Assembly: GCF_002741075.1 (NCBI RefSeq) | Contig: NZ_CP016634.1 | Location: forward strand, 5,074,501 to 5,138,500 | Source of the DNA: Pseudomonas putida | GTDB lineage: Bacteria > Pseudomonadota > Gammaproteobacteria > Pseudomonadales > Pseudomonadaceae | DNA length: 64,000 nt | Reading direction: 5' to 3' | Shown: piece by piece, positions 18,091-29,898 of the stretch | Position numbering within the stretch: the stretch's first letter is position 1 | Layout of the letters: every line of letters begins with the position of its first letter | Program-made: the position numbers and the translations under genes | The notes under the pieces: generated by a model | The model's input: the letters and a program-made list of their open reading frames with translations, nothing else | The model's database searches: none | What the model was told of the DNA's origin: nothing

Positions 18091-18417
18091 CTACTTCTCC
18101 GGCATCGGCATCGGGAACGGCATCACATTGCCGCCGCCCTTGGCCTCGCTGATCTTCGCCGTGCCCAGTCGCTCCACCTCGTCGATGCGCACGATCGAGT
18201 GCATCGGCACAAAACTGCGCACCACACCTTCGAACTGCGCCTTGAGCTTCTCCTCGCTGGGATCGACCACCACCTGGGTGCGCTCACCGAAGACGAACTC
18301 CTCGATTTCAAGAAAGCCCCACAGATCACTCTGGTAGATCTGCTTGGCATACATCTCGAAGACCTGGCCCTGGTTAAGGAAGATCACTTTGTAGATGGCG
18401 GGTTCGCGTTTGCTCAT
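18091..18417 (-). CDS. DUF1820 family protein
   Basis: A 108-residue protein without signal or membrane segments. The start MSKREPAIYKVIFLNQG at 18417 is the family's usual N-terminus; an in-frame ATG six codons upstream is less likely. YKVIFLNQGQVFEMYAKQIYQSDLWGFLEIEEFVFG is typical of DUF1820, a conserved gammaproteobacterial family of unknown role. It is divergent from miaB. Confidence 0.8.
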   Translation of the reverse strand: MSKREPAIYKVIFLNQGQVFEMYAKQIYQSDLWGFLEIEEFVFGERTQVVVDPSEEKLKAQFEGVVRSFVPMHSIVRIDEVERLGTAKISEAKGGGNVMPFPMPMPEK

Positions 18418-18500
18418 GATCGAAGAAGACGACACCTTGGTGGGAAAATGGCCGGCATCATAGCAGACCGTCTGCCCTGTTAAGCACCCGGTCCCGCCTC

Positions 18501-18506
18501 TATAAT
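18501..18506 (+). promoter_or_regulatory. Candidate -10 box of miaB
   Basis: A perfect TATAAT lies 36 bases upstream of the miaB start. No good -35 match is seen at 16-18 bases upstream (TGTTAA at best). Confidence 0.4.
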
Positions 18507-18542
18507 GTGCGGCCTTTCAGCACCTGCAGCAGACGATTTGCC

Positions 18543-19871
18543 ATGGCCAAGAAACTCTACATTGAAACCCACGGTTGCCAGATGAACGAGTACGACAGCT
18601 CGCGCATGGTCGACCTGTTGGGCGAACACCAGGCCCTGGAAGTCACCGAGCATCCCGATGATGCCGATGTCATCTTGCTCAACACCTGCTCGATCCGCGA
18701 AAAAGCGCAGGACCAGGTGTACTCCAAGCTCGGCCGCTGGCGCGCCCTGAAGGACCGCAACCCGCAGATGGTCATCGCTGTCGGCGGCTGCGTGGCCAGC
18801 CAGGAAGGCGAAGCCCTGCGCAAGCGTGCGCCCTACGTCGACGTGGTATTCGGTCCGCAGACCCTGCACCGCCTGCCGGAAATGATCGACGCCGCACGCA
18901 CTACCCGTGAGCCGCAAGTCGATGTGTCGTTCCCGGAAATCGAAAAGTTCGATCACCTGCCCGAACCCCGCATCGACGGCCCGACCGCCTTCGTCTCGGT
19001 CATGGAAGGCTGCAGCAAATACTGCACCTTCTGCGTCGTGCCCTATACCCGCGGCACCGAGGTCAGCCGCCCGTTCGACGACGTGCTGGCCGAGGTCATC
19101 CACCTGGCCGAGAACGGCGTGCGCGAAATCACCCTGCTGGGCCAGAACGTCAACGGTTACCGCGGCCAGACCCACGATGGCCGCCTGGCAGACCTGGCCG
19201 AACTGATCCGCGTGGTGGCGGCGGTCGACGGGATCGAGCGGATCCGCTACACCACCTCGCACCCACTGGAGTTTTCCGACAGCCTGATCCAGGCCCACGC
19301 AGAGGTGCCGCAACTGGTCAAGCACCTGCACCTGCCGGTCCAGGCCGGCTCAGACCGCGTGCTGGCGGCCATGAAGCGCAACCACACAATCCTCGAGTAC
19401 AAGTCCAAGCTGCGTAAACTCAAGGCCGCGGTGCCGGACATCTGCATCAGCTCGGACTTCATCGTCGGCTTCCCCGGCGAGACCGAGAAGGACTTCGAGC
19501 AGACCATGAAACTGGTGGCCGAGGTCGGCTTCGACTTTTCGTTCTCGTTCGTCTACAGCGCCCGCCCTGGAACCCCGGCCGCGGAGCTTGCAGACGATAC
19601 GCCCGACGAAATCAAGAAGCAGCGCCTGCAACTGCTGCAGCACCGCATCGACCAGCAGGGCTTCGAGATCAGCCGACGCATGGTCGGCAGCGTCCAGCGT
19701 ATCCTGGTCACCGACTTTTCCAAGCGTGACCCGGGCAAGCTGCAAGGCCGCACGGAGAATAATCGAATCGTCAACTTCCACTGCGACAATCCTTCGCTGA
19801 TCGGCCAGCTGGTGGATGTGCGCATCGAAGAGGCCAAGCCGCACTCGTTGGTCGGCTCGTTGATTCAATGA
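18543..19871 (+). CDS. miaB: tRNA-2-methylthio-N6-dimethylallyladenosine synthase
   Basis: A 442-residue radical-SAM methylthiotransferase of normal length, starting [15 protein letters not shown]. The N-terminal domain carries the three auxiliary-cluster cysteines (in [15 protein letters not shown] and GGCVASQ). The radical-SAM CxxxCxxC is in [16 protein letters not shown], and a C-terminal TRAM domain ends the protein. It adds the methylthio group to i6A37 of tRNAs reading UNN codons. It is followed by a degenerate REP pair and then phoH. Confidence 0.96.
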   Translation: MAKKLYIETHGCQMNEYDSSRMVDLLGEHQALEVTEHPDDADVILLNTCSIREKAQDQVYSKLGRWRALKDRNPQMVIAVGGCVASQEGEALRKRAPYVDVVFGPQTLHRLPEMIDAARTTREPQVDVSFPEIEKFDHLPEPRIDGPTAFVSVMEGCSKYCTFCVVPYTRGTEVSRPFDDVLAEVIHLAENGVREITLLGQNVNGYRGQTHDGRLADLAELIRVVAAVDGIERIRYTTSHPLEFSDSLIQAHAEVPQLVKHLHLPVQAGSDRVLAAMKRNHTILEYKSKLRKLKAAVPDICISSDFIVGFPGETEKDFEQTMKLVAEVGFDFSFSFVYSARPGTPAAELADDTPDEIKKQRLQLLQHRIDQQGFEISRRMVGSVQRILVTDFSKRDPGKLQGRTENNRIVNFHCDNPSLIGQLVDVRIEEAKPHSLVGSLIQ

Positions 19872-19885
19872 TCATCGGTAGTGGT

Positions 19886-19959
19886 CTATTCGTGGGTGCC
19901 CTCCTCCCACAGAGAGCGCCGCGAACCAGGTAGGCGCGGGCCCACCCGCGAATGGGCCA
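19886..19959. repeat. Degenerate REP-like inverted pair
   Basis: TATTCGTGGGTGCCCTCCTC (from 19889) and the inverted GGCGCGGGCCCACCCGCGAA (19934-19953) resemble the putida REP pair but have several changes. It lies between miaB and phoH. Confidence 0.5.
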
Positions 19960-20058
19960 ACATAGATACCCCCTTGATCGTTTCAGTGCTTTCGCCACTG
20001 CCCTTCAAGGGTTATTCTTGAGTTCACATTAATTGCCGTCGAGCGGCTAAAAACGACC

Positions 20059-21057
20059 TTGAACGCACCCATACAACCTCATCGCTTTATCCTCGAACCC
20101 TTCGAGGCCCACCGCTTCGCCAACTTGTGCGGCCAGTTCGACGAGCACCTGCGCCTGATCGAACAACGCCTGGCCATCGAGATCCGCAACCGCGGCAATC
20201 AGTTCGAATTGATTGGCGAACCCAAGACCACCTCCGCCGCCGAGCAACTGCTGCGCCGCCTCTATCGCGAAGCCAAGGCGTCCGAGCTCTCGCCAGAAAC
20301 CGTCCACCTGTACCTGCAGGAGTCGACCGTCGAGAATCTCGACAATCCGGCCGTGAACGAGGTCAGCGTCTCGCTGCGCACGCGCAAGGGCAACATCCGC
20401 CCGCGCGGGGTCAACCAGCAGCGCTACGTCAAGGAAATCCTGGGCAACGACATCAATTTCGGCATTGGTCCGGCCGGTACCGGCAAGACCTACCTGGCCG
20501 TGGCCTGCGCCGTTGACGCCCTGGAGCGAGAGCAGGTGCGGCGCATCCTGCTGGTTCGTCCGGCAGTGGAAGCCGGCGAAAAGCTCGGCTTCCTGCCGGG
20601 CGATCTGGCCCAGAAGATCGACCCGTACCTGCGCCCGCTGTACGACGCACTGTACGAGATGCTCGGCTTCGAGCACGTGGCCAAGCTGATCGAACGCCAG
20701 GTGATCGAAATCGCCCCGCTGGCCTACATGCGCGGCCGGACCCTGAACAACAGCTTCATCATCCTCGACGAAAGCCAGAACACCACCCTGGAGCAGATGA
20801 AGATGTTCCTCACGCGCATCGGCTTCGGCTCGACGGCGGTGATCACCGGCGACATCACCCAGGTCGACCTGCCACGCGGCACCAAGTCGGGCCTGGCCCA
20901 CGTGATCGAGGTGCTCAAGGACGTGCCGGGCATCAGCTTCACCCACTTCCAGCCCAAGGATGTGGTCCGCCACCCCTTGGTGCAGCGTATCGTCGAGGCC
21001 TACGACCGCTTCGATGCACGCCAGGCAAAGCCCGAGGTCCCCGGCAAAGATGCTTGA
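20059..21057 (+). CDS. ybeZ: PhoH-like ATPase (YbeZ)
   Basis: A 332-residue P-loop protein. A TTG at 20059 is the best start: it gives [15 protein letters not shown], the form familiar from Pseudomonas, and GAGCGG lies upstream. Walker A is [11 protein letters not shown] and Walker B is [10 protein letters not shown]; the PhoH-specific [16 protein letters not shown] is also present. YbeZ works with the RNase YbeY in ribosome/rRNA quality control. The ybeY start overlaps its last eight bases, so translation is likely coupled. Confidence 0.9.
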   Translation: MNAPIQPHRFILEPFEAHRFANLCGQFDEHLRLIEQRLAIEIRNRGNQFELIGEPKTTSAAEQLLRRLYREAKASELSPETVHLYLQESTVENLDNPAVNEVSVSLRTRKGNIRPRGVNQQRYVKEILGNDINFGIGPAGTGKTYLAVACAVDALEREQVRRILLVRPAVEAGEKLGFLPGDLAQKIDPYLRPLYDALYEMLGFEHVAKLIERQVIEIAPLAYMRGRTLNNSFIILDESQNTTLEQMKMFLTRIGFGSTAVITGDITQVDLPRGTKSGLAHVIEVLKDVPGISFTHFQPKDVVRHPLVQRIVEAYDRFDARQAKPEVPGKDA

Positions 21058-21523
21058 ACTCGACCTGCAACGGGCCACGGACGCTGCCGCCCCCGATGAC
21101 GCTGCCTTCCGCCGCTGGTGCGAACTGGCCCTGCGCCAGCGCACCGCGGACTCGGAAATGACCATTCGCCTGGTCGACGAGCCCGAAGGCCGTGAGCTGA
21201 ACCACACCTACCGGCACAAGGACTACGCGACCAACGTGCTGTCCTTCCCCGCCGACGTTCCCGATGACCTGCTCGACATCCCGCTGCTGGGTGACCTGGT
21301 CATCTGCGTGCCGGTGGTCGAGCGCGAAGCCGCCGAGCAAGGCAAATCGCTCGAGGCCCATTGGGCGCATCTGGTCATCCATGGCTGCCTGCACCTGCTT
21401 GGCTACGATCATATCGAGGACGACGAAGCCGAGGAGATGGAAGCCTTGGAACGAACCTTGCTGGCTGAACTGGGTCATCCGGACCCTTACGCCGACGACG
21501 AAATCACACAACCTGACAACTGA
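21050..21523 (+). CDS. ybeY: Endoribonuclease YbeY
   Basis: A 157-residue protein starting at 21050, inside the end of ybeZ. The metal-binding signature [11 protein letters not shown], followed by the acidic EDDEAEEME, is intact. YbeY is a single-strand endoribonuclease for 16S 3' end maturation and 70S quality control. It sits in the ybeZ-ybeY-corC-lnt operon seen across proteobacteria, 21 bases before corC. Confidence 0.95.
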   Translation: MLELDLQRATDAAAPDDAAFRRWCELALRQRTADSEMTIRLVDEPEGRELNHTYRHKDYATNVLSFPADVPDDLLDIPLLGDLVICVPVVEREAAEQGKSLEAHWAHLVIHGCLHLLGYDHIEDDEAEEMEALERTLLAELGHPDPYADDEITQPDN

Positions 21524-21544
21524 AAAGGATCACGAGTAACCGCC

Positions 21545-22384
21545 ATGAGCGAAGACCGATCGAGCAATGGGCAGAAGTCCTGGCTGGGTAAACTGACCCA
21601 GGCTTTTGCCCATGAGCCGAAAAACCGCCAGGAGCTCCTCGAGCTGCTGCGCGAAGCCCATCAGAACAAGCTGCTCGACAGCGAAGCGCTGACCATCGTC
21701 GAAGGTGCCATCCAGGTCGCTGACCTGCAGGTGCGTGACATCATGGTGCCGCGCTCGCAGATGATCAGCATCAAGGCCAGCCAGTCCCCACGTGAGTTCC
21801 TGCCAGCGGTGATCGACGCCGCACACTCGCGCTATCCGGTGATCGGCGAAGGCCACGACGATGTGCTCGGGATCCTCCTGGCCAAGGACCTGCTGCCGCT
21901 GATCCTCAAGGAGAACGGCGACACCTTCAACATCAAGGACCTGCTGCGCCCAGCCACCTTCGTACCAGAGTCCAAGCGCCTGAACGTGCTGCTGCGCGAA
22001 TTCCGCGCCAACCACAACCACATGGCCATCGTCATCGACGAATACGGCGGCGTGGCCGGCCTGGTGACCATCGAGGACGTGCTCGAGCAGATCGTCGGCG
22101 ACATCGAGGACGAACACGACGTCGAGGAAGACAGCTACATCAAGCCACTGCCCAGTGGCGACTTCCTGATCAAGGCACTGACCCCGATCGAAAACTTCAA
22201 CGAGTTCTTCGACTCCGAGTTCTCCGACGATGAGTTCGACACCGTGGGCGGCCTGGTGATGAGCGCCTTCGGTCATCTGCCCAAGCGCAACGAGACCACC
22301 GAGATCGGCGCCTACAAGTTCCGTATTCTCAACGCCGACAGCCGGCGGATACACTTGCTGCGCCTGACCCCGATCACCCGTTAA
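21545..22384 (+). CDS. corC: CorC-type magnesium/cobalt homeostasis protein
   Basis: A 279-residue soluble protein. Two CBS domains occupy about residues 65-190 (VRDIMVPRSQM, HNHMAIVIDEYGGVAGLVTIEDVLEQIVGDI), and a CorC/HlyC domain ends the protein (DTVGGLVMSAFGHLPKRNE). Named CorC after its link to CorA-dependent Mg/Co efflux; it is also called YbeX, with a proposed role in ribosome metabolism. It has no membrane DUF21 part, as expected. It is 8 bases upstream of lnt. Confidence 0.92.
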   Translation: MSEDRSSNGQKSWLGKLTQAFAHEPKNRQELLELLREAHQNKLLDSEALTIVEGAIQVADLQVRDIMVPRSQMISIKASQSPREFLPAVIDAAHSRYPVIGEGHDDVLGILLAKDLLPLILKENGDTFNIKDLLRPATFVPESKRLNVLLREFRANHNHMAIVIDEYGGVAGLVTIEDVLEQIVGDIEDEHDVEEDSYIKPLPSGDFLIKALTPIENFNEFFDSEFSDDEFDTVGGLVMSAFGHLPKRNETTEIGAYKFRILNADSRRIHLLRLTPITR

Positions 22385-22392
22385 GGACAAAC

Positions 22393-23910
22393 ATGCGTTG
22401 GATCACCCGCCCCGGCTGGCCCGGTAACCTGCTGGCCCTGGCGGCCGGCGCATCGACCCTTCTGGCCCTGGCGCCGTTCGACATCTGGCCACTGGCGCTA
22501 CTGTCCATCGCCCTGCTCTACCTCGGCCTGCGCGAGCTCAGCCCGCGCCAGGCCATGTGGCGTGGCTGGTGGTTCGGTTTCGGCCTGTACGGGGCCGGCA
22601 CCTGGTGGATCTACGTCAGCATGAACACCTACGGCGGCGCCTCCCCGGCGCTGGCGATCGCGCTGCTTGTGGCCTTCTTCGCCGCCCTTGCCTGGTTCTT
22701 CGCCCTGCCCACCTGGCTATGGGCGCGCTGGCTACGCCGTAACGAAGCCCCCCTGGCCGATGCCCTGTGCTTTGCCGCCCTGTGGTTGCTGCAGGAAGCC
22801 TTCCGGGGCTGGTTCCTGACCGGTTTTCCGTGGTTGTATGCCGGCTACAGCCAGCTCGATGGCCCATTGGCCGGCCTGGCACCGCTGGGTGGCGTGTGGC
22901 TGATCTCCTTTGTTCTGGCACTGAGTGCTGCGCTACTGTGCAACCTGCACCGCCTGCGTGCGCGCCCCTCGTTTCTGGTAGTGGGCGTGATATTGCTGCT
23001 GGCGCCCTGGGGGATCGGCATGGCTCTCAAGGGTCACGCCTGGACACAGCCCTCCGGTGAACCACTGAAGGTTGCCGCGCTGCAGGGCAATGTCGAGCAG
23101 GATCTGAAATGGGACCCGGCGCACATCGATGCGCAACTGGCGCTGTACCGTGACATGAGCTTCAGCTCCAAGCCTGTGGACTTGCTGGTCTGGCCGGAAA
23201 CCGCCGTACCGGTGCTCAAGGATCAGGCCCAGGGCTACATCGACGTGATGGGGCGCTTCGCCGCCGATCGGCACTCGGCGTTGATCACCGGCGTGCCGGT
23301 GCGTGAAGTGGTGCACCATCAGCGCCGTTACTACAACGGCATCACCGTGACCGGCGAAGGCGACGGCACCTACCTCAAGCAGAAGCTGGTCCCCTTCGGC
23401 GAATACGTCCCGCTGCAGGACATGCTTCGCGGGCTGATCGAGTTCTTCAACCTGCCGATGTCGGACTTCGCACGCGGCCCGGCGGACCAACCTTTGCTGC
23501 AAGCCAAGGGCTATCAGGTCGCCCCGTTCATCTGCTACGAGGTGGTCTACCCCGAGTTCGCAGCCGGTCTGGCCGCACGCAGCGACTTGTTGCTGACCAT
23601 CAGCAACGACACTTGGTTCGGCACCTCCATCGGCCCCCTGCAACACCTGCAGATGGCTCAAATGCGCGCCCTCGAAGCCGGACGCTGGATGATTCGTGCC
23701 ACCAACAATGGCGTCACTGCGTTGATTGACCCCTTCGGCAAGATCACTGCGCAGATTCCGCAGTTCCAGCAGGCAGTCCTTTACGGGGACGTGGTGCCGA
23801 TGCAGCAACTGACGCCATACCTGCAGTGGCGCTCCTGGCCGCTGGCAATCCTCTGCACGCTGCTGCTGGGCTGGGCGCTGCTGGCGAGCCGGATCGCCAA
23901 GACCGTGTGA
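22393..23910 (+). CDS. lnt: Apolipoprotein N-acyltransferase
   Basis: A 505-residue inner-membrane enzyme of normal length. About six N-terminal membrane helices are followed by a periplasmic nitrilase-like domain. The catalytic triad residues are visible: Glu in VWPETAVP, Lys in LKQKLVPFGEYVP and Cys in PFICYEVVYPE. A last membrane helix is at the C-terminus. Lnt adds the third acyl chain to lipoproteins before Lol sorting; several substrates (LptE, RlpA, transglycosylases) are encoded in this window. Confidence 0.96.
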   Translation: MRWITRPGWPGNLLALAAGASTLLALAPFDIWPLALLSIALLYLGLRELSPRQAMWRGWWFGFGLYGAGTWWIYVSMNTYGGASPALAIALLVAFFAALAWFFALPTWLWARWLRRNEAPLADALCFAALWLLQEAFRGWFLTGFPWLYAGYSQLDGPLAGLAPLGGVWLISFVLALSAALLCNLHRLRARPSFLVVGVILLLAPWGIGMALKGHAWTQPSGEPLKVAALQGNVEQDLKWDPAHIDAQLALYRDMSFSSKPVDLLVWPETAVPVLKDQAQGYIDVMGRFAADRHSALITGVPVREVVHHQRRYYNGITVTGEGDGTYLKQKLVPFGEYVPLQDMLRGLIEFFNLPMSDFARGPADQPLLQAKGYQVAPFICYEVVYPEFAAGLAARSDLLLTISNDTWFGTSIGPLQHLQMAQMRALEAGRWMIRATNNGVTALIDPFGKITAQIPQFQQAVLYGDVVPMQQLTPYLQWRSWPLAILCTLLLGWALLASRIAKTV

Positions 23911-23917
23911 ACTTTCA

Positions 23918-23936
23918 GGGGCCGCGTTGCGGCCCC
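23918..23936. terminator. Bidirectional hairpin between lnt and the YdcF gene
   Basis: GGGGCCGC and GCGGCCCC form a perfect 8-base stem with a GTT loop, 7 bases after the lnt stop and 8 bases beyond the stop of the convergent ydcF-like gene. There is no T-run, so it is a likely but not classic terminator. Confidence 0.5.
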
Positions 23937-23944
23937 ACATGCGA

Positions 23945-24706
23945 TCAATAGAACAACCGATACCCCACCAACCCTACCGCCTCGTTGAGCAACTGCCCGC
24001 TGCGCCACACCGCACGACTATCGGGCAGCAACCCCGCGAACGGTTGCCCATGGTCCTTGCCCAGGAACCCGACAGGCGCCGCCACCACCTCGAACCCCGC
24101 CTGCTCGAAGCTCCAGCGCGAGCGCTGCATGTGCCAGGCCTGGGTCACCAGCACCACCCGGCGCACGCCCTGGGGTTGCAGCAGCCGCGCGCTGAGCTGT
24201 GCGTTCTCCCATGTGGTGCGGCTGGCCTCCTCCTTCCAGCGTACGTCTACACCGAAGTCCGCCTTCATGCGATCGGCCATCAGCTGCGCCTCACTCGATG
24301 GCGCGCCGTAGTGAAGTCCGCCCGTGGTCAACACCGCAAGCCCGGAAGCCTTGGCCAACTGCGCGGCATACCGCATGCGCTCCAGCGCCGTGCCGGTCGG
24401 CTGGTCCTCTCCTCCCCAGGCCGGATCGCCACGCTCACGCCCGGCGCCCAGCACCACGATCGCATCGGCTCGCTCCGCCAGCGTCGCCCATTGCGCCATT
24501 GGCAGCGGCGCCTCGGTCTCCAACTGCCGGGCCGCCTGTTCTACCACCAGCGGCAGGCTCATCAACCACAGCCCTCCCAGGCCCAGGGCAAAGCACAATG
24601 CAGCCAAGCGCGGGCGCCGCGTGCGCAGCCACCACGCCGCCAGCAGGAGCAGAAACAGCACGCCCGGGGGCAGCAACCATTGTTTGATGAGATAGCGAAG
24701 CGGCAT
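23945..24706 (-). CDS. YdcF/ElyC family (DUF218) membrane protein
   Basis: A 253-residue protein. The ATG at 24706 is preceded by AGGAGG at ideal spacing. Two hydrophobic segments (about residues 8-24 and 33-55) anchor a DUF218 domain, with DAIVVLGAGRERGDP, ERMRYAAQLAKASGLAVLTTGG, SRTTWENAQ and VLVTQAWHMQRSRW. In E. coli, ElyC of this family affects envelope integrity and undecaprenyl-phosphate metabolism at low temperature; SanA and YdcF are other members. The exact role here is unknown, but an envelope function suits the surroundings. Confidence 0.85.
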   Translation of the reverse strand: MPLRYLIKQWLLPPGVLFLLLLAAWWLRTRRPRLAALCFALGLGGLWLMSLPLVVEQAARQLETEAPLPMAQWATLAERADAIVVLGAGRERGDPAWGGEDQPTGTALERMRYAAQLAKASGLAVLTTGGLHYGAPSSEAQLMADRMKADFGVDVRWKEEASRTTWENAQLSARLLQPQGVRRVVLVTQAWHMQRSRWSFEQAGFEVVAAPVGFLGKDHGQPFAGLLPDSRAVWRSGQLLNEAVGLVGYRLFY

Positions 24707-24838
24707 GCACGGACCTCCTGGAAAGGTGTGCAGCCTAAGAGGATCGGCGCCGGGCAACAAGAGCGCGTCCGGCGCCGATCATGAGCAGTTTAAGTTGAGT
24801 ACCGGCGCACGACGGTCTGCGCCTGGAATCCAGAACGG

Positions 24839-25150
24839 CTAGCGGGACAGCGTCCGGGATCTCGCCGTGGTGGCGGGGCGTTTCTTGTCCTTGAGCCAGA
24901 CGATCTTCGCCGAAGTCGGCTCCGGTTGCTGGTAAGCACCGGCGCTGGCGAAACGACCTTCCGGGAGGGTTTCCAGGTAGGCCTTGATCACTTCGAACTC
25001 GGCGTGGCTCAGCCCACGCAGTTCCAGTTCAGCTGGCATCTCGTCGCGTAATCGTACTGAGGTCCTGGCCACTTCGAGTGCCAGGCCCAGGCGGTCGATC
25101 AAGCGTTCGTATAGCTCCGGTTTGATTGCGGGTAGCTGCGACTCTCCCAT
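24839..25150 (-). CDS. Conserved hypothetical protein, 103 residues
   Basis: A 103-residue soluble, helical, charged protein starting at 25150 with GGTGAAC just upstream. I recognise no named family. The N-terminal two thirds form predicted helices (LYERLIDRLGLALEVARTS, HAEFEVIKAYLETLP). The C-terminal end is basic and probably disordered (KDKKRPATTARSRTLSR), suggesting possible nucleic-acid contact; this is inference. It is divergent from leuS by 231 bases. Confidence 0.65.
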   Translation of the reverse strand: MGESQLPAIKPELYERLIDRLGLALEVARTSVRLRDEMPAELELRGLSHAEFEVIKAYLETLPEGRFASAGAYQQPEPTSAKIVWLKDKKRPATTARSRTLSR

Positions 25151-25210
25151 CCGTTCACCTCATTGAAGATAAGAATATCTCCCCCAAAGATGAGCTTAGC
25201 GTCACTATGA

Positions 25211-27988
<2,778 letters not shown>

Positions 27989-27994
27989 TGGCAA

Positions 27995-28023
27995 CGCCCG
28001 CCCGCGCAAATCGCGGGCGGGCG
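27995..28023. terminator. Strong GC hairpin between leuS and lptE
   Basis: A perfect 12-base stem (27995-28006 with 28012-28023) closes a CAAAT loop, starting 6 bases after the leuS stop. It lacks a T-run, so it may lower read-through or protect the leuS 3' end rather than fully terminate. Confidence 0.5.
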
Positions 28024-28049
28024 GAATCGGCCCACAAGGGAGCTACAAC

Positions 28050-28655
28050 ATGATCAAACGCAATCTGCTGGTAATAGGCCTGGCCGTCGTGCTCAGTGCC
28101 TGCGGTTTCCAGCTGCGCGGCACCGGCACCACCGAGCTGAGCATCAAGGAAATGGACCTGCGCGCGCGCAACGCCTATGGCGAGACCGTGACCGAGCTGC
28201 GCGAAACCCTTCAGCGCAACGGCGTGAATGTCCATACCGGCGCCCCCTACCGCCTGGTACTGACCGACGAGCAGCAAACCCAGCGCGCCGCCACCTACAG
28301 CGGCGGTAACCGGTCGGTCGAATACGAACTCACCACCGTGCTCAACTACAGCATGCTGGGCCTGAACGACGTCCCGCTGCTGAGCGACAAGGTCGAAGTG
28401 CGCAAGATTTACGTGCATGACGGCGACAACATCACCGGTTCCGACCAGGAAGCCACCCAGGCACGCGAGGAAATGCGCCGCGACCTGATCCAGGCCATGC
28501 TCGTTCGCCTGCAGATGCTGACCCCGGCCCACCTGGACGACCTGCAGCGCGAAGCGGAAGATCGCGCCAAGGCCGAAGCCCAGGCCCAGGAGGCAGCCCG
28601 CCGTCAGCAGGACGAAACGCCGCAGCAATCCCCCATGGAAGTACCGGCCAACTGA
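28050..28655 (+). CDS. lptE: LPS-assembly lipoprotein LptE
   Basis: A 201-residue lipoprotein with lipobox LSAC and C18, followed by GFQLRG, the typical LptE mature start. It plugs the LptD barrel that inserts LPS into the outer membrane. The body (about residues 19-165) fits the family. A Glu/Gln/Ala-rich charged tail (about residues 165-201) is predicted to be a coiled or disordered extension, which is longer than in E. coli LptE. GGGAG precedes the start. Confidence 0.93.
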   Translation: MIKRNLLVIGLAVVLSACGFQLRGTGTTELSIKEMDLRARNAYGETVTELRETLQRNGVNVHTGAPYRLVLTDEQQTQRAATYSGGNRSVEYELTTVLNYSMLGLNDVPLLSDKVEVRKIYVHDGDNITGSDQEATQAREEMRRDLIQAMLVRLQMLTPAHLDDLQREAEDRAKAEAQAQEAARRQQDETPQQSPMEVPAN

Positions 28656-28665
28656 CCGAGGCCGA

Positions 28666-28690
28666 ACGGGGCACCCTCGGGTGCCCCCGT
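28666..28690 (+). other. Hairpin in the lptE-holA gap, next to the holA start
   Basis: ACGGGGCACCC pairs with GGGTGCCCCCGT around a two-base loop, with one extra C. It ends 7 bases before the holA ATG, in the place where a Shine-Dalgarno would lie; no purine-rich site is seen there. It could limit holA translation. Confidence 0.5.
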
Positions 28691-28697
28691 ATCCACC

Positions 28698-29735
28698 ATG
28701 AAGCTCTCTCCCGCCCAACTCAACAAACACCTGCAAGGTGCCCTGGCCCCGGTCTACGTGGTCAGCGGCGACGATCCACTGCTGTGCCAGGAAGCCGCCG
28801 ATGCCATCCGCACCGCGGCTCACCAGCAGGGCTTCGACGAACGCCAGGTGTTCAGTGCCGACGCCAACTTCGACTGGGGCACCCTGCTCCAGGCCGGCGC
28901 CAGCCTCTCATTGTTCGCCCAGCGACGTCTGCTGGAGCTGCGCCTGCCCTCGGGCAAGCCTGGCGACAAGGGCGCCGCCGCGTTGATGGAGTACTGCGCC
29001 AACCCCGCCGAGGACACCTTGCTGCTGGTCAGCCTGCCCAAGCTCGATGCCAGCGCGCAGAAGACCAAATGGGGCAAAGCGCTGATCGAAGGCCAGCACT
29101 GCCAGTTCATCCAGATCTGGCCGGTCGACGCCCAGCAACTGCCACAGTGGATCAACCAGCGGCTGTCCCAGGCCGGGCTGTCCGCTCAACGTGATGCAGT
29201 CGACCTGATCGCCGCGCGAGTCGAAGGTAACCTGCTGGCCGCTGCCCAGGAGATCGAAAAACTCAAATTGTTGGCCGAAGGCAACCAAATCACGGTAGAG
29301 ACCGTGCAGGCTGCCGTCGCCGACAGCGCACGCTTCGACGTGTTCGGGCTGGTCGATGCCATCCTCAATGGCGAAGCGGCCCACACCCTGCGCATGCTGG
29401 AAGGTTTGCGCGGCGAAGGGGTCGAGCCGCCGGTCATCCTCTGGGCCCTGGCCCGCGAGTTGCGCCTGCTGGCAGGGCTTGCCCAGCAGTTCAGCCAAGG
29501 CGTGCCGCTGGACAAGGCCTTCAGCCAGGCGCGGCCGCCTGTGTGGGACAAACGCCGCCCCCTGGTCAGCAAGGCCCTGCAACGACTGTCCGCCCAACGC
29601 TGGGCGCAGTTGCTGCAGGACGCCCAGCGCATCGATGCACAGATCAAGGGCCAGGCCGAAGGCTCGCCCTGGACAGGCCTCGCGCGGCTATCTCTGCTGA
29701 TGGCCGGGCAGCGTCTGGCGCTGCCTGCCGAGTAG
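28698..29735 (+). CDS. holA: DNA polymerase III delta subunit
   Basis: A 345-residue clamp-loader subunit of normal length. The start MKLSPAQLNKHLQGALAPVYVVSGDDPLLCQEAADAIR is typical for HolA, and the C-terminal collar-type helical domain covers about residues 215-345. HolA opens the beta clamp within the gamma/tau-delta-delta' complex. It lies directly behind lptE, with a hairpin and no clear ribosome site between them. Confidence 0.95.
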   Translation: MKLSPAQLNKHLQGALAPVYVVSGDDPLLCQEAADAIRTAAHQQGFDERQVFSADANFDWGTLLQAGASLSLFAQRRLLELRLPSGKPGDKGAAALMEYCANPAEDTLLLVSLPKLDASAQKTKWGKALIEGQHCQFIQIWPVDAQQLPQWINQRLSQAGLSAQRDAVDLIAARVEGNLLAAAQEIEKLKLLAEGNQITVETVQAAVADSARFDVFGLVDAILNGEAAHTLRMLEGLRGEGVEPPVILWALARELRLLAGLAQQFSQGVPLDKAFSQARPPVWDKRRPLVSKALQRLSAQRWAQLLQDAQRIDAQIKGQAEGSPWTGLARLSLLMAGQRLALPAE

Positions 29736-29898
29736 GTTTGCCCGCACAATCCCTGTAGGAACCTGCAATGGGCTGCACGGCAGCCCCGACCACCAGAGCT
29801 GCAAGCCAGCCCATCTGCCCATACACACAATCAATTGGCCCCTGCCCCGCCCGGGTCTTACAGTGCGCCCCGACATCCACCCAACCAGGGTATCCGCC

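Noticed and set aside
29736..29765. REP unit downstream of holA
   Set aside because: TTTGCCCGCACAATCCCTGTAGG has a faint likeness but lacks a partner and most core bases, so it is not listed.
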